A DNA stretch of 53,429 nucleotides from Parvibaculum sp. Its GTDB lineage: Bacteria > Pseudomonadota > Alphaproteobacteria > Parvibaculales > Parvibaculaceae. The notes beneath the pieces were generated by a model. The model saw only the letters and a program-made list of their open reading frames with translations. It was not told the DNA's origin and made no database searches. The position numbers and the translations under genes were made by a program. Position 1 is the first letter of the stretch. Each line of letters opens with the position of its first letter. Below, piece by piece: positions 28,866 to 40,834 of this stretch. Location of the stretch: assembly GCF_030694575.1 (NCBI RefSeq), contig NZ_JAUYUS010000071.1, forward strand, positions 1-53,429, in the 5' to 3' direction.

Positions 28866-31196
28866 ATGACGAGTGACCCCTTCGATCTGGGGAATATCCC
28901 CGAGGAAACGACAGCCCGCTCCACCAGCCAGCAGGCCGTGGCCGGCATGCGCGCGCCCTATCTGGAGGGCTTGAACGCGGAGCAGCGCGAGGCCGTGGAG
29001 GCGCTGGATGGCCCTGTGCTGGTGCTCGCAGGCGCCGGCACCGGCAAGACGCGCGTGCTGACGACGCGGCTGGCGCATCTGCTGGCGACGCGAAAGGCCT
29101 GGCCCGGGCAGATCCTTGCCGTCACCTTCACCAACAAGGCGGCGCGCGAAATGCGCGACCGGATCGGCGCGCTGATCGGCGGCGTGGTGGAGGGCATGCA
29201 GTGGCTCGGCACCTTCCATGCGCTGGGCGCGAAGATATTGCGGCGGCACGCGGAACTGGCGGGGCTGCGCTCGGACTTCACCATTCTCGATGCCGACGAC
29301 CAGATGCGGCTGATGAAGCAGATCATCGTGGCGGAAGGCATCGACGAGAAACGCTGGCCCGCGCGCCAGCTCGCCGCCCATATCGACGGCTGGAAGAACC
29401 GTGGCCTGACGCCGGACAAGGTGCCGGCGGGCGAAGCCCATGCCTTCGCGAACGGCAAGGGCGGCGAACTCTACGCGGCCTATCAGGCGCGATTGAAGGT
29501 GCTGAACGCGGCCGACTTCGGTGACCTGCTGCTGGAGGTGTTGCGCCTCTTCCAGGAGCACCCGGAAGTGCTGGCCGAGTATCAGGACCGCTTCAAATAC
29601 ATGCTGGTGGACGAGTATCAGGACACCAACGTGGCGCAATATCTGTGGCTCCGCCTGCTGGCGCAGAAGCACAGGAACATCTGCTGCGTCGGCGACGACG
29701 ATCAGTCGATCTATGGCTGGCGCGGCGCGGAGGTGGACAACATTCTCCGTTTCGAAAAGGATTTTCCGGGTGCGAAGGTGATCCGCCTCGAACGCAACTA
29801 CCGCTCGACCTCGAATATTCTGGGCGCGGCTTCCGGCCTCATCGCGGCGAACGAACAGCGGCTCGGCAAGACGCTCTGGACCGAAGCCAACGACAATGAG
29901 GGCGACCCGATCAAGATCGCTTCCTATTGGGACGGCGAGGAGGAAGCCCGCGCCATTGCCGAGGAAGTGGAACAGTTGCAGCGCAACGGGCACCTGCTGC
30001 GCGACATGGCGATCCTTGTGCGCGCCTCGTTCCAGATGCGCGAATTCGAAGACCGCTTCATCAATCTCGGTATCCCCTACCGCGTCGTCGGCGGCCCGCG
30101 CTTCTATGAGCGCGCCGAAATCCGCGATGCCAACGCCTATCTGCGCCTGATCGCTCAGGGCGACGACGACCTTGCCTTCGAGCGGATCGTGAACAAGCCG
30201 CGCCGGGGCCTCGGCGACGTGGCGCTGCAGACGATCCACCGGCTGGCGCGGGCGGAGGGCATATCGCTGTTCCGCGCCTCGAAGATGCTGATCGGCAGCG
30301 AGGAACTGAAGCCCGCCGCGCGGCGGGCGCTGGTCTCCTTCATCGAGCAGGTGGACCGCTGGCGCGCGCTGGTGCCCGGCATGCCGCATACGGAACTCGC
30401 GGAAATCGTTCTCGACGAGTCCGGCTATACCGAGATGTGGCAGAACGACAAATCGGCGGACGCGCCCGGCAAACTCGAAAACCTGAAGGAACTGATCCGC
30501 TCGATGGAGCATCACGAGACGCTGGCCGGCTATCTCGAACATATCTCGCTGGTAATGGAGATCGAGCAGAACGACACCGCCGACAAGATCAATCTGATGA
30601 CGCTGCACAGCGCCAAGGGGCTTGAGTTCGAGACCGTGTTCCTGCCCGGCTGGGAAGAAGGGTTGTTCCCGCATCAGCGCTCGCTGGACGAGAACGGCCT
30701 TGCGGGACTCGAGGAGGAACGCCGCCTCGCCTATGTCGGCATCACGCGGGCGAAGCAACGCGCCTATATTTCCTTCGCCGCCAACCGGCGCATCCATGCG
30801 CTGTGGCAAAGTTCGATCCCGTCGCGCTTCGTGGACGAACTGCCGAAACATCATGTGCAGGTGACGGAAAGCGCGATGGCGGGCGCGAGCTACCAGAATT
30901 ACGGCCAGAGCCGCTTCGCGCAGGACTTCGCGCAGAACAGCAATTATTCGAGCCCCGGCTGGCGGCGCGCGCAGGCGAATGCCGACATCCGCACCAAGCC
31001 GCCCGCCTATGAGGTCCATGCCGATCTCGTGGCGACGAGCGACCCCGCCGCCGAAAGCTACGGCAAGGGCGAGCGCGTCTTCCACGTGAAGTTCGGCTAT
31101 GGCCATGTCACGGAAATCGACGGCAACAAGCTGACGGTGGACTTCGACAAGGCGGGGCGGAAGAAGGTGATCGACAGTTTTCTGGAGCGGGCGTGA
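28866..31196 (+). CDS. uvrD: UvrD/PcrA-type ATP-dependent DNA helicase
   Basis: The 776-aa protein is a superfamily 1A helicase: Walker A AGAGTGKT (55-62), VDEYQDTN (motif II), DDDQSIYGWRG (motif III), and late LMTLHSAKGLEFETVF (motif V) and YVGITRAKQR (motif VI). A C-terminal FHVKFGYGHVTEIDGNKL region is the Tudor-like domain that binds RNA polymerase in PcrA/UvrD. It unwinds DNA in nucleotide-excision and mismatch repair. ATG at 28866 matches the usual family N-terminus. UvrD and PcrA naming is not separable from sequence alone. Confidence 0.92.
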   Translation: MTSDPFDLGNIPEETTARSTSQQAVAGMRAPYLEGLNAEQREAVEALDGPVLVLAGAGTGKTRVLTTRLAHLLATRKAWPGQILAVTFTNKAAREMRDRIGALIGGVVEGMQWLGTFHALGAKILRRHAELAGLRSDFTILDADDQMRLMKQIIVAEGIDEKRWPARQLAAHIDGWKNRGLTPDKVPAGEAHAFANGKGGELYAAYQARLKVLNAADFGDLLLEVLRLFQEHPEVLAEYQDRFKYMLVDEYQDTNVAQYLWLRLLAQKHRNICCVGDDDQSIYGWRGAEVDNILRFEKDFPGAKVIRLERNYRSTSNILGAASGLIAANEQRLGKTLWTEANDNEGDPIKIASYWDGEEEARAIAEEVEQLQRNGHLLRDMAILVRASFQMREFEDRFINLGIPYRVVGGPRFYERAEIRDANAYLRLIAQGDDDLAFERIVNKPRRGLGDVALQTIHRLARAEGISLFRASKMLIGSEELKPAARRALVSFIEQVDRWRALVPGMPHTELAEIVLDESGYTEMWQNDKSADAPGKLENLKELIRSMEHHETLAGYLEHISLVMEIEQNDTADKINLMTLHSAKGLEFETVFLPGWEEGLFPHQRSLDENGLAGLEEERRLAYVGITRAKQRAYISFAANRRIHALWQSSIPSRFVDELPKHHVQVTESAMAGASYQNYGQSRFAQDFAQNSNYSSPGWRRAQANADIRTKPPAYEVHADLVATSDPAAESYGKGERVFHVKFGYGHVTEIDGNKLTVDFDKAGRKKVIDSFLERA

Positions 31197-31242
31197 GCGT
31201 GAGTGCCGCAAGCATGGCCTTCTCGCCAACCCAACCAGAAAT

Positions 31243-31333
31243 TGTCATCCCGGCGAAAGCCGGGATCCATGAGCGGTTCGGCATACTCCCGTTGGTGGAG
31301 AGGCCCATGGACCCCGGCTTCCGCCGGGGTGAC
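31243..31333. repeat. Intergenic repeat family A, copy 2
   Basis: Second copy of the element seen at 28494-28587: left half TGTCATCCCGGCGAAAGCCG, right half GACCCCGGCTTCCGCCGGGG in shortened form, with a different loop. It separates the uvrD-type gene from prmA. Confidence 0.85.
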
Positions 31334-31359
31334 ACATGTGTTTTGAGGGGCGCAAGAAA

Positions 31360-32292
31360 TTGACCCCCCTCTGGAAAGCCGCCTTCATCGTGCCCTACGA
31401 AGCGGCGGAGACGTTCTCCGATGCGCTGGAAGCCGCAATCTGGCCCGAGGCGCTGGCCGTTTCGACGACCGAGGCCGAGCCCGGTTCCTCGCCGCTGGTG
31501 AAGACGGCGTCGGACTGGAACGAGGTCGAGGCGCACGGACTCTGGCGGGTCGAAGCTCTTTATGCGGAGGAACCGGAGAAGGAAACGCTGCGCGCGGCGA
31601 TTGCCCATGCGGCGGAGGAAACCGGCATCGCCGTGCCGGATATCGCGATCGAGCCCATGCCGGAAGTGGACTGGGTGACGCGCTCGCTCGAAGGGCTGGA
31701 CCCGGTGCGCGCCGGGCGCTTCTTCATCCATGGCAGCCACGACGCGGATAAAATTCCGGCAGGCGCGATCCCGATCCTTGTCGATGCGGCGCAGGCCTTC
31801 GGCACCGGCCATCACGAGACGACGGCGGGCTGCCTCGAATTCATTTCCGAACTGGTGCGGCCGGGCCGCCCGGTCAACGCGCTCGACATCGGCACCGGAA
31901 CCGGCGTGCTCGCCATCGCCATCGCCAAGCTCGCCCGGGTGAACGTGCTCGCCTCCGACATCGATCCCGTTTCGGTGAAGGTCGCGCGAGAGAACGCGCG
32001 CAAGAACGGCGTCGGTCCCTTCGTCACGGCGGTGACGGCAAAAGGCTTCGGCCACCCTGCCCTCCACGCCCGCGCGCCTTACGGCCTCATCGTCGCGAAC
32101 ATCCTGGCGCGCCCCCTCGTCTCGCTGGCGCCCGCCTTCGCCGCGCATCTGAAGCCCGGCGGCACGCTGATCCTGTCGGGCCTTCTCGCCACGCAGGAGG
32201 CGATGGTGACGAGCGCGATGCGGATGCAGGGCCTGCGGCTGGTGGCACGCAAGCCGAAGGGCGATTGGGTGACGCTGCGAATGGCGCGGTAG
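31360..32292 (+). CDS. prmA: Ribosomal protein L11 methyltransferase PrmA
   Basis: A 310-aa methylase of the PrmA family, which trimethylates ribosomal protein L11 in the cytosol. It has the N-terminal L11-binding domain, then QAFGTGHHETTAGC, the S-adenosylmethionine site NALDIGTGTGVLAIA, SDIDPVSV, and the catalytic LIVANILARPL. A TTG at 31360 follows GAGGGG at a good distance and is preferred; the ATG at 31336 is immediately after the repeat element and remains possible. Confidence 0.92.
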   Translation: MTPLWKAAFIVPYEAAETFSDALEAAIWPEALAVSTTEAEPGSSPLVKTASDWNEVEAHGLWRVEALYAEEPEKETLRAAIAHAAEETGIAVPDIAIEPMPEVDWVTRSLEGLDPVRAGRFFIHGSHDADKIPAGAIPILVDAAQAFGTGHHETTAGCLEFISELVRPGRPVNALDIGTGTGVLAIAIAKLARVNVLASDIDPVSVKVARENARKNGVGPFVTAVTAKGFGHPALHARAPYGLIVANILARPLVSLAPAFAAHLKPGGTLILSGLLATQEAMVTSAMRMQGLRLVARKPKGDWVTLRMAR

Positions 32293-32300
32293 TCGCACTT

Positions 32301-32470
32301 CCACCCTCCCCCTGTGGGAGGGTCAAAATTTGTGAGCGCAGCGAAGCAAATTTTGGGGAGGGGTCGCGGCGGAAATCGCAACTCCAATCAAAGACCATCT
32401 TCCGGGACAGCGCTGCATCCCCTCCCCAAACCGCTTGCAGCGGTTTGACCCTCCCACAGGGGGAGGGTGG
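32301..32470. repeat. Intergenic repeat family B, copy 1
   Basis: A 170-bp element bounded by CCACCCTCCCCCTGTGGGAG and its complement. Two inner hairpins (GGTCAAAATTTG with CAAATTTTGG; CAAACCGCTTGCAGCGGTTTG) flank a variable centre. It recurs at 34360-34530. Its function is unknown; it lies between prmA and the aminopeptidase. Confidence 0.85.
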
Positions 32471-32531
32471 CAGAGGTGTTCCCCTCTCTCACCCCATTGC
32501 CGCCTTCCCTGCCTGCCCTTACATTCAAGCC

Positions 32532-34346
32532 ATGTTCCAGACTTTTGAAGACAAGGCCAATCCGGCTCTCGGGATCGAACGTGCGGCGAAGCTCCGCGAG
32601 GAGCTGAAGCGGCGCGGGCTCGACGGTTTCCTCATTCCCCGTGCCGACGAGCATCAGGGCGAATATGTGCCGCCCCATGCGGAACGGCTTCTCTGGCTGA
32701 CCGGCTTCAACGGCTCGGCCGGCATGGCGATCGTGCTGATGGACCATGCCGCGATCTTCGTCGACGGGCGTTACACGCTGCAGGTGCGCAGCCAGGTGGA
32801 CATGGACACCTTCGAGCCGAAGCACCTGATCGAGGAACCGCCCGCGCGCTGGATCGAGGAAAACCTGCCGAAAGGCGCAAAGCTCGCTTATGACCCGTGG
32901 CTGCACACCATCGATGCGGCGGCGCGCTACAGGAAGGCGGCGGAGAAGGCGGGCGGCCAATTGGTGGCAGTGGACACGAACCCGCTCGACGCCGTCTGGG
33001 CCGACCAGCCCGAGCCGCCGGTGGCGAAAGTCGTGCCCCACCCGCTCGACGTCGCGGGCGAGGCGGCGAGCGACAAGATCAAACGCATCGCGACGGCGCT
33101 GATGAGCGAGGACGCCGACGCCGTGGTGCTGACCATGCCGGATTCGATTGCATGGCTTTTCAACATTCGCGGCGCCGACGTGCCGCATACGCCGCTGCCG
33201 CTCTCCTTCGCGCTGCTGCATGAGGACGGCCATGCCGACCTCTTCATCGACGAGCGCAAGCTCGATGGCGAGGCGCGCGCGCATCTCGCCGGCATCGCGA
33301 CGCTGCGCGGGCGGGACGAACTCGGCGACGCGCTCAACGCGCTCGGCCACGCGAAGAAGACTGTGCTGGTGGACCCTGCAACCTGCGCCGCATGGATCGA
33401 CGCGCGGCTGAAGGCGGCGGGCGCCGAGGTGAAGCGGGGCACCGACCCGTGCGAATTGCCGAAAGCCTGCAAGAACGAAGCGGAAGTGAACGGCACCCGC
33501 GCCGCGCATCTGCGCGACGGACGCGCGCTGACGAAGTTCCTCGCCTGGCTTGGGCGCGAGGCGCCGAAGGGCGGCGTCGACGAGATCGCGGCGGCGAAGA
33601 AGCTCGAAGCCTTCCGCGCGGAGACGAACGAACTCCGCGACCTGAGCTTCGACACGATTTCCGGCGCTGGCGCGAACGGCGCCATCGTCCATTACCGCGT
33701 CACCGAGGGCACCAACATGCCCCTGAAGCCGGGCGAACTCTTCCTCGTCGATTCCGGCGCGCAATACCGGGACGGCACCACGGATGTGACGCGCACGGTC
33801 GCCATCGGCGCGGCGGGCGCGGAAGAGCGCGACCGCTTCACCCGCGTGCTGAAAGGCCATATCGGCATCGCCACCGCGCGCTTCCCCGAAGGCACGTCCG
33901 GCGCGCAGCTCGACGCCTTCGCGCGCATGGCGCTGTGGAAGTCGGGGCTCGACTACGACCACGGCACGGGCCATGGCGTCGGCTCCTATCTCTCGGTGCA
34001 TGAGGGCCCGCAACGCATCTCCAGGATGGGCCACCAGCCGCTGAAGGCCGGCATGATCGTTTCCAACGAACCCGGCTACTACAAACCCGGCGGCTACGGC
34101 ATCCGCATCGAAAACCTCTGCGTCGTGACGCCCCCCGCGCCCGTCGAGGGCGGCGAGCGCATGATGATGGGCTTCGAAACGCTGACGCTGGCGCCCATCG
34201 ATCTCGCGCTGGTGGAGAAAGACCTGCTGACGGCGGAGGAAGTCGCCTGGCTCAACGCCTACCACGCCCGCGTCCGCGCGGCGCTGTCGCCGGGGCTGGA
34301 TGCAGAGACGAAAGCCTGGCTGGAGACGGCGACGCGGGCGATTTGA
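32532..34346 (+). CDS. M24B family aminopeptidase P (Xaa-Pro aminopeptidase)
   Basis: The 604-aa protein has the creatinase N-terminal domain (LREELKRRGLDGFLIPRADEH), a middle inactive creatinase-like domain and a C-terminal pita-bread fold. Metal ligands are visible: VDSGAQYRDGTTDVTRT (two Asp), HGTGHGVGSYLSVHEGP (His) and SNEPGYY plus FETLTL (two Glu). It removes N-terminal residues preceding proline and uses two metal ions. The 600-aa three-domain form resembles eukaryote-like aminopeptidase P, so the short E. coli symbol is not applied. Confidence 0.88.
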   Translation: MFQTFEDKANPALGIERAAKLREELKRRGLDGFLIPRADEHQGEYVPPHAERLLWLTGFNGSAGMAIVLMDHAAIFVDGRYTLQVRSQVDMDTFEPKHLIEEPPARWIEENLPKGAKLAYDPWLHTIDAAARYRKAAEKAGGQLVAVDTNPLDAVWADQPEPPVAKVVPHPLDVAGEAASDKIKRIATALMSEDADAVVLTMPDSIAWLFNIRGADVPHTPLPLSFALLHEDGHADLFIDERKLDGEARAHLAGIATLRGRDELGDALNALGHAKKTVLVDPATCAAWIDARLKAAGAEVKRGTDPCELPKACKNEAEVNGTRAAHLRDGRALTKFLAWLGREAPKGGVDEIAAAKKLEAFRAETNELRDLSFDTISGAGANGAIVHYRVTEGTNMPLKPGELFLVDSGAQYRDGTTDVTRTVAIGAAGAEERDRFTRVLKGHIGIATARFPEGTSGAQLDAFARMALWKSGLDYDHGTGHGVGSYLSVHEGPQRISRMGHQPLKAGMIVSNEPGYYKPGGYGIRIENLCVVTPPAPVEGGERMMMGFETLTLAPIDLALVEKDLLTAEEVAWLNAYHARVRAALSPGLDAETKAWLETATRAI

Positions 34347-34359
34347 TTTTCTCTCTTCT

Positions 34360-34530
34360 CCACCCTCCCCCTGTGGGAGGGTCAAAATTTGCGAGCGTCA
34401 GCGAACAAATTTTGGGGAGGGGTTGCGGTAGAAATTGTTACTACAATCGGGGAACACTCTTCCGCAGCGACGCTGCATCCCCTCCCCAAACCGCTTGCAG
34501 CGGTTTGACCCTCCCACAGGGGGAGGGTGG
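34360..34530. repeat. Intergenic repeat family B, copy 2
   Basis: Second copy of the element at 32301-32470 with the same outer arms and inner hairpins but a diverged centre. It lies between the convergent aminopeptidase and acetyltransferase genes and may incidentally serve as a terminator for both. Confidence 0.85.
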
Positions 34531-34544
34531 AAAGATGAATGCGC

Positions 34545-35765
34545 TTATTTAACGCTGGAAAGCCGCAAGCCCTGCCTCACCTTCAGCGGCAGGCGCGCAT
34601 AGATCGCCTTGGCGGCGGGGCGCGCCAGGGCGAAGGCGCAGGCCGTGTAGCCCCTCCATGACAACACCACGCCGTAGTCGCGCACCGCGACGCGGCGGTT
34701 CGACCAGGCGAGCTTGTAGTCGTCGGCGGGCGGCAGCGGATCGTATTCGCCGAGGCCGTCCTCGATGCAGGCGCGGATGGTGAGTTCCGTCGCAACGAAG
34801 CCGGGGCTCTGCTTCGCGAAGGCGGGCGAGAAGGCGCCCATATAGGCGTAGTGGCAGCCGCGCTGGCGGAAACCGACCTCGATGGCCGCCGTTTCGCCGC
34901 CGACCGAAAGATGCGTGACGACGAGGCCGGAGCCACCGCCATCCGCGGCGAGTTCCATCAGGCAGTTCTCGACGCGCCCATCGATGAAGGCGCGGCCGTA
35001 ATGCCCGCGCCTTTCGAGCCACTGACGCTTGAAGGAGAATGCCGTCCGCATCAGCTCGACGGCACGCGGGCCGGGCTGGACGATCTCGAAGCCGACTTTG
35101 CCCTGCGCGCGGAGCTTCTTCATCCGCTTCGCATTGCGCTTCGCTTCCGGCCAGCCGGCCTCGATGAAATCGGCCGCCGTCTCATAGGCGGAATGATCGA
35201 GCGCGGGCGCTTCCGCCGCCGGGCCGAGCACGCGGCCCCGCCACGCCGCCCAGCGCGCAATGGCGCCGTCGGCGCGCACGCCGCGCAAATTCAGGAAATC
35301 GACATCGCCCCAGCCGGCGATTTCGAGAAACGCCGCCTCGATCCAGTCGTCCCGGCCGGGCGCATCCTCGGCAACCACATCGCCATATTGCCCGACGGGA
35401 TCGCCCGCCCATGAGGCGACGCGGCCGAACGGCGTCGCGGATATGGCGAGCGGCCAGAGCAACACGAGCCTGCCCTGCCGGCGCACGGTGACGAGGCGAA
35501 GCTCCGTCCGCTCGTCGCAGAAATGCCGCGCCCAGACGAGATGAAAATCGCACGCCTGAAAGGCCGTCGCCGCGCCGCAGGCACGGGCCTCGAGCGCACG
35601 CCATTCATCCGTGAGCGCCCGCACCTCGCCGAAGCGCCGATGCGTATCGACATCGACGCCTTCGGCCGCATTTTTCCTCCTGCCACGGGACAGCAGCGCG
35701 CCAGCCGCATAGAGCAACTGGTCGAGAACGAGCGTCTCCTGAAGGAAAAGCGCGGCTTCCATCAC
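34545..35765 (-). CDS. CelD/BcsL-type GNAT acetyltransferase
   Basis: A 406-aa protein with the double GNAT-like layout of the CelD/BcsL family: a first domain (TAFQACDFHLVWARHF, LRLVTVRRQGRLVLLWPLAI) and a second with GLVVTHLSVGGETAAIEVGF and YAYMGAFSPAFAKQSPGFVA, the acyl-CoA loop region. Members have been linked to exopolysaccharide or cellulose modification, though exact substrates are rarely known. It stands alone on the minus strand between repeat B and ligA with a 95-bp upstream gap. Confidence 0.75.
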   Translation of the reverse strand: MMEAALFLQETLVLDQLLYAAGALLSRGRRKNAAEGVDVDTHRRFGEVRALTDEWRALEARACGAATAFQACDFHLVWARHFCDERTELRLVTVRRQGRLVLLWPLAISATPFGRVASWAGDPVGQYGDVVAEDAPGRDDWIEAAFLEIAGWGDVDFLNLRGVRADGAIARWAAWRGRVLGPAAEAPALDHSAYETAADFIEAGWPEAKRNAKRMKKLRAQGKVGFEIVQPGPRAVELMRTAFSFKRQWLERRGHYGRAFIDGRVENCLMELAADGGGSGLVVTHLSVGGETAAIEVGFRQRGCHYAYMGAFSPAFAKQSPGFVATELTIRACIEDGLGEYDPLPPADDYKLAWSNRRVAVRDYGVVLSWRGYTACAFALARPAAKAIYARLPLKVRQGLRLSSVK

Positions 35766-35860
35766 ACCCCCGATAGACCGGCGACCCGGCGGCGCCGGCG
35801 TTAACGGGTCATTATCCCGGGGAGATCGTTAAAATCGGCTAACCGTGAGGGCGAAAAGCG

Positions 35861-38002
<2,142 letters not shown>

Positions 38003-38006
38003 TCAC

Positions 38007-39692
38007 TCACGGATGACTACCGATCAGCCGGTCCGCGGCGGCGCGCGCCTCGTCCGTCACCGTCGCGCCTGCCAGCATACGCGCGATTTCCTCGCGCCGC
38101 GCGGGGGCATCGAGCGTTTCGACGCGCGTCGCGATCTTCGCGGCCTTCGCCTCGCCGCCCTTGGAAATGCGGAAGTGATGCTGCGCCCGCGCCGCCACCT
38201 GCGGCGAATGCGTGACGACGATCACCTGCGCGGCCTTCGCCAGTTCCGCGAGCCGCAGGCCGACGGCTTCCGCCACCGCGCCGCCGACGCCGGAATCCAC
38301 TTCGTCGAAAATCAGCGTCGGCGCGCTGCCGCGCGAGGCGAGCGCCACTTTCAGCGCCAGCACGAAACGCGACAGCTCGCCGCCCGACGCGATCTTGATG
38401 AGCGGTCCGAGCGGCGCGCCCGGATTGGTCGAGATGAGGAAGGAGACGCGGTCGATGCCGTCCGGTCCGCCCTGCCCTCCGTTCTGGTTTTCCGGCAGCA
38501 CATCGATCTGGGTCTTGAAGGTCGCCTTGTCGAGCTTCAGCGGCTTCAATTCCTTCATCACTTCCCGGTCGAGCTTCGCCGCCGCCTTCGCGCGCGAGGC
38601 GGACAGCGCCTTCGCGTGGAGGAGATAGGCCGCCGCCGCGTCGTCAGCCTCCTTGCGCAGCCTCGCCTGCGTCGCCTCGCCGCCTTCGATTTCTGCAAGC
38701 TGCCCGCGCAGCTTGTCCGCAAGCTCGGCGAGACTGTCGACCGCGACATTATGCTTTCGGCCCGCGGCCCGGAGCGCGAAGAGCCGCGTCTCCGCCTGTT
38801 CCAGACGGCGCGGATCGAACTCCAGAGCCCGCATCGCCAGCGCCACCTGGTCGCGCGCTTCCGCCGCCTCGTTCAGCGTGCGGTCGAGCGCGGCAATGGC
38901 GCCGTCGAGCCGTCCCGCCGCCTGCTCCGCCACGCGGGCGAGACGGCGCAGCGCCACGGTGAGCCGCGCGTCGAGCCCGCCATCGCCGGACAATGCCTCT
39001 TCCGCCTCGGCGAGATCGGCCGCGATCTTTTCCGAATGCATCATCAGCGTGCGCTCTTCGGCGAGCGCGGTTTCCTCGCCGGGCTCCGGCGCGAGCTCGT
39101 CCAGTTCGGCGACCACGTGGGTGAGATAGTCCTGCTCCGCCTTTGCCCGCGCGAGCATCGCTTCATGCGCGGCAAGCGCCTCCCGCGCCGCCGCCGCCGC
39201 CGCCCAGAGCCGCCGCGCCTTCGCGACATCCGCCTCGAGCCCGCCAAAGGCATCGAGGATCGCGCGGTGGCCGGAGGCGTCGAGCAGCCCGCGCTCGTCG
39301 TGCTGGCCATGCACTTCCACCAGCACATCGCCCAACTGCCGCAGCAGGCCGATGCTCACGGGCTGGTCGTTGACGAAGGCGCGCGAGCGGCCGTCGCGCG
39401 TCTGCACGCGGCGGAGAATGAGGTCGCCCTCGGCTTCGAGTTCGTTTTCGGTGAGAAGCGCCCGGGCCGGGTGCGCGGACGCAATGTCGAAGACGGCCGT
39501 GACGCTGCCCTGCTCCGCGCCCTGCCGCACAAGCCCGGCATCGGCGCGCGCGCCAAGCGCGAGGCCGAGCGCGTCGAGAAGGATCGACTTGCCCGCGCCC
39601 GTTTCGCCCGTGAGGGTGCACAGCCCCCTGTCGAGCGCCAGTTCAAGCCTGTCAATGAGAACGATATCGCGGATCGACAGCGCGGCGAGCAT
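38007..39692 (-). CDS. recN: DNA repair protein RecN
   Basis: The 561-aa SMC-like ATPase has LTGETGAGKSILLDAL (Walker A, 29-37), an extended coiled-coil middle, the signature LSRFVLALKVAL and Walker B PTLIFDEVDSGVGG, followed by VVTHSPQVAA. RecN tethers double-strand breaks for RecA-dependent repair. The family length (550-570 aa) fits. It lies between bamD and ligA, an order found in many Hyphomicrobiales and other alphaproteobacteria. Confidence 0.95.
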   Translation of the reverse strand: MLAALSIRDIVLIDRLELALDRGLCTLTGETGAGKSILLDALGLALGARADAGLVRQGAEQGSVTAVFDIASAHPARALLTENELEAEGDLILRRVQTRDGRSRAFVNDQPVSIGLLRQLGDVLVEVHGQHDERGLLDASGHRAILDAFGGLEADVAKARRLWAAAAAAREALAAHEAMLARAKAEQDYLTHVVAELDELAPEPGEETALAEERTLMMHSEKIAADLAEAEEALSGDGGLDARLTVALRRLARVAEQAAGRLDGAIAALDRTLNEAAEARDQVALAMRALEFDPRRLEQAETRLFALRAAGRKHNVAVDSLAELADKLRGQLAEIEGGEATQARLRKEADDAAAAYLLHAKALSASRAKAAAKLDREVMKELKPLKLDKATFKTQIDVLPENQNGGQGGPDGIDRVSFLISTNPGAPLGPLIKIASGGELSRFVLALKVALASRGSAPTLIFDEVDSGVGGAVAEAVGLRLAELAKAAQVIVVTHSPQVAARAQHHFRISKGGEAKAAKIATRVETLDAPARREEIARMLAGATVTDEARAAADRLIGSHP

Positions 39693-39724
39693 GAAACACG
39701 CCTTCTATGAAGAAGACCGAACGA

Positions 39725-40615
39725 TCAGAAAACGGAATTCCATGCCTTGCTGATCCAGGAATCCTTGCTCTCCACCGGCTCCAGGCCCTGGCCGGCCAGC
39801 AACGCATAGCTGTCCTCGTACCAGTCGCTGCCGGGGAAATTGTAACCGAGGATCGCCGCCGCCGTCTGCGCTTCCGTCTTGATGCCGAGCGCGAGATAGG
39901 CTTCGGTCAGCCGCTCCAGCGCTTCCGGCGTATGCGTCGTCGTCTGATACTTTTCGATGACGATGCGGAAGCGGTTGATCGCGGCGATGTAGTCGTGGCG
40001 GTTGAGGTAGTAGCGGCCGATTTCCATTTCCTTGCCCGCAAGATGATCGAGCGTGAGATCGATCTTCAGGCGCGCATCGCGCGAATATTCGCTGGCGGGG
40101 AAACGCCGCGTCAGCTCATAGAACGAGTTGAGCGCATTCTCCGTCATCTTCTGGTCGCGGCCGACGTCGGAAATCCGCTCGTAGTAGCTGAGCCCGATCA
40201 GGTAATAGGCGTAAGGCACATCCTTGTTGCTCGGATGCAGCGAAATGAAGCGCTGCGCACCGAGGATCGCCTCGTCGTACTCGTTGATCTTGTAATGGGC
40301 ATAGGCGCCCATCAGCATCGACCGCCGCGCCCATTCCGAATAGGGATGCTGGCGCTCCACCTCGTCGAACTCTTTCGCGGCAGGGTTGTATTTCCCCTCC
40401 TGCATGTAGTCCATGGCTCTGTTGTAGATCTGCTCGACCGGCCGTTCTTCGTAAGGCAGTTCGTCGTCCGACGAACAGCCCGCAAGCCCCGTAACGGCAA
40501 GCGCCAGCGCGCCCGCAAGGGCAGCGCGAATGAACGAAAACGAAGAAGCGTGACCACGTGAAGCGTGACGACGTCTTGTAGGCAGCCTGGCCTCACTCAT
40601 GCGGGCAAAGTCCAT
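39725..40615 (-). CDS. bamD: Outer membrane assembly lipoprotein BamD
   Basis: A 296-aa lipoprotein with a signal peptide ending in LAVTGLAGC (lipobox, C47) followed by TPR-like repeats (YNRAMDYMQEGKYNPAAKEF, then AYYLIGLSYYERI) typical of BamD, the essential partner of BamA in outer-membrane protein insertion. ATG at 40615 or 40600 gives a sensible basic n-region; a longer reading lacks one. Its gap to lpxC (219 bp) contains the lpxC terminator and probably its own promoter. Confidence 0.9.
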   Translation of the reverse strand: MDFARMSEARLPTRRRHASRGHASSFSFIRAALAGALALAVTGLAGCSSDDELPYEERPVEQIYNRAMDYMQEGKYNPAAKEFDEVERQHPYSEWARRSMLMGAYAHYKINEYDEAILGAQRFISLHPSNKDVPYAYYLIGLSYYERISDVGRDQKMTENALNSFYELTRRFPASEYSRDARLKIDLTLDHLAGKEMEIGRYYLNRHDYIAAINRFRIVIEKYQTTTHTPEALERLTEAYLALGIKTEAQTAAAILGYNFPGSDWYEDSYALLAGQGLEPVESKDSWISKAWNSVF

Positions 40616-40780
40616 TTCATGCGATGACCCGGCGGATTCCCGACCGAAAACGGTCCGAAACGTCGCCGACTCGCCGGCAAAGGGCCGACGGGAGCCTTTT
40701 TCTATCTCAATAAGCGGCGCGAAACCATAGCGGCCACGCCCCTCGCGCCGCAAGGCTCCACGGGAGCCCCGGACATGAAA

Positions 40781-40808
40781 AAGGCGCGGGCCCGAAAGCA
40801 CGCGCCTT
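40781..40808 (-). terminator. Intrinsic terminator after lpxC
   Basis: On the minus strand AAGGCGCG (40808-40801) pairs with CGCGCCTT (40788-40781) over a 12-nt loop and runs into TTTTT. It lies 27 bp after the lpxC stop. Confidence 0.75.
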
Positions 40809-40834
40809 CCCCGGTGGGTAAGGACAGTAAACCC

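Noticed and set aside
28638-31229. Long minus-strand open frame antisense to the uvrD-type gene
   Set aside because: It mirrors the helicase gene in a GC-rich genome; composition (Arg/His/Leu-rich, no motifs) is that of a shadow frame.
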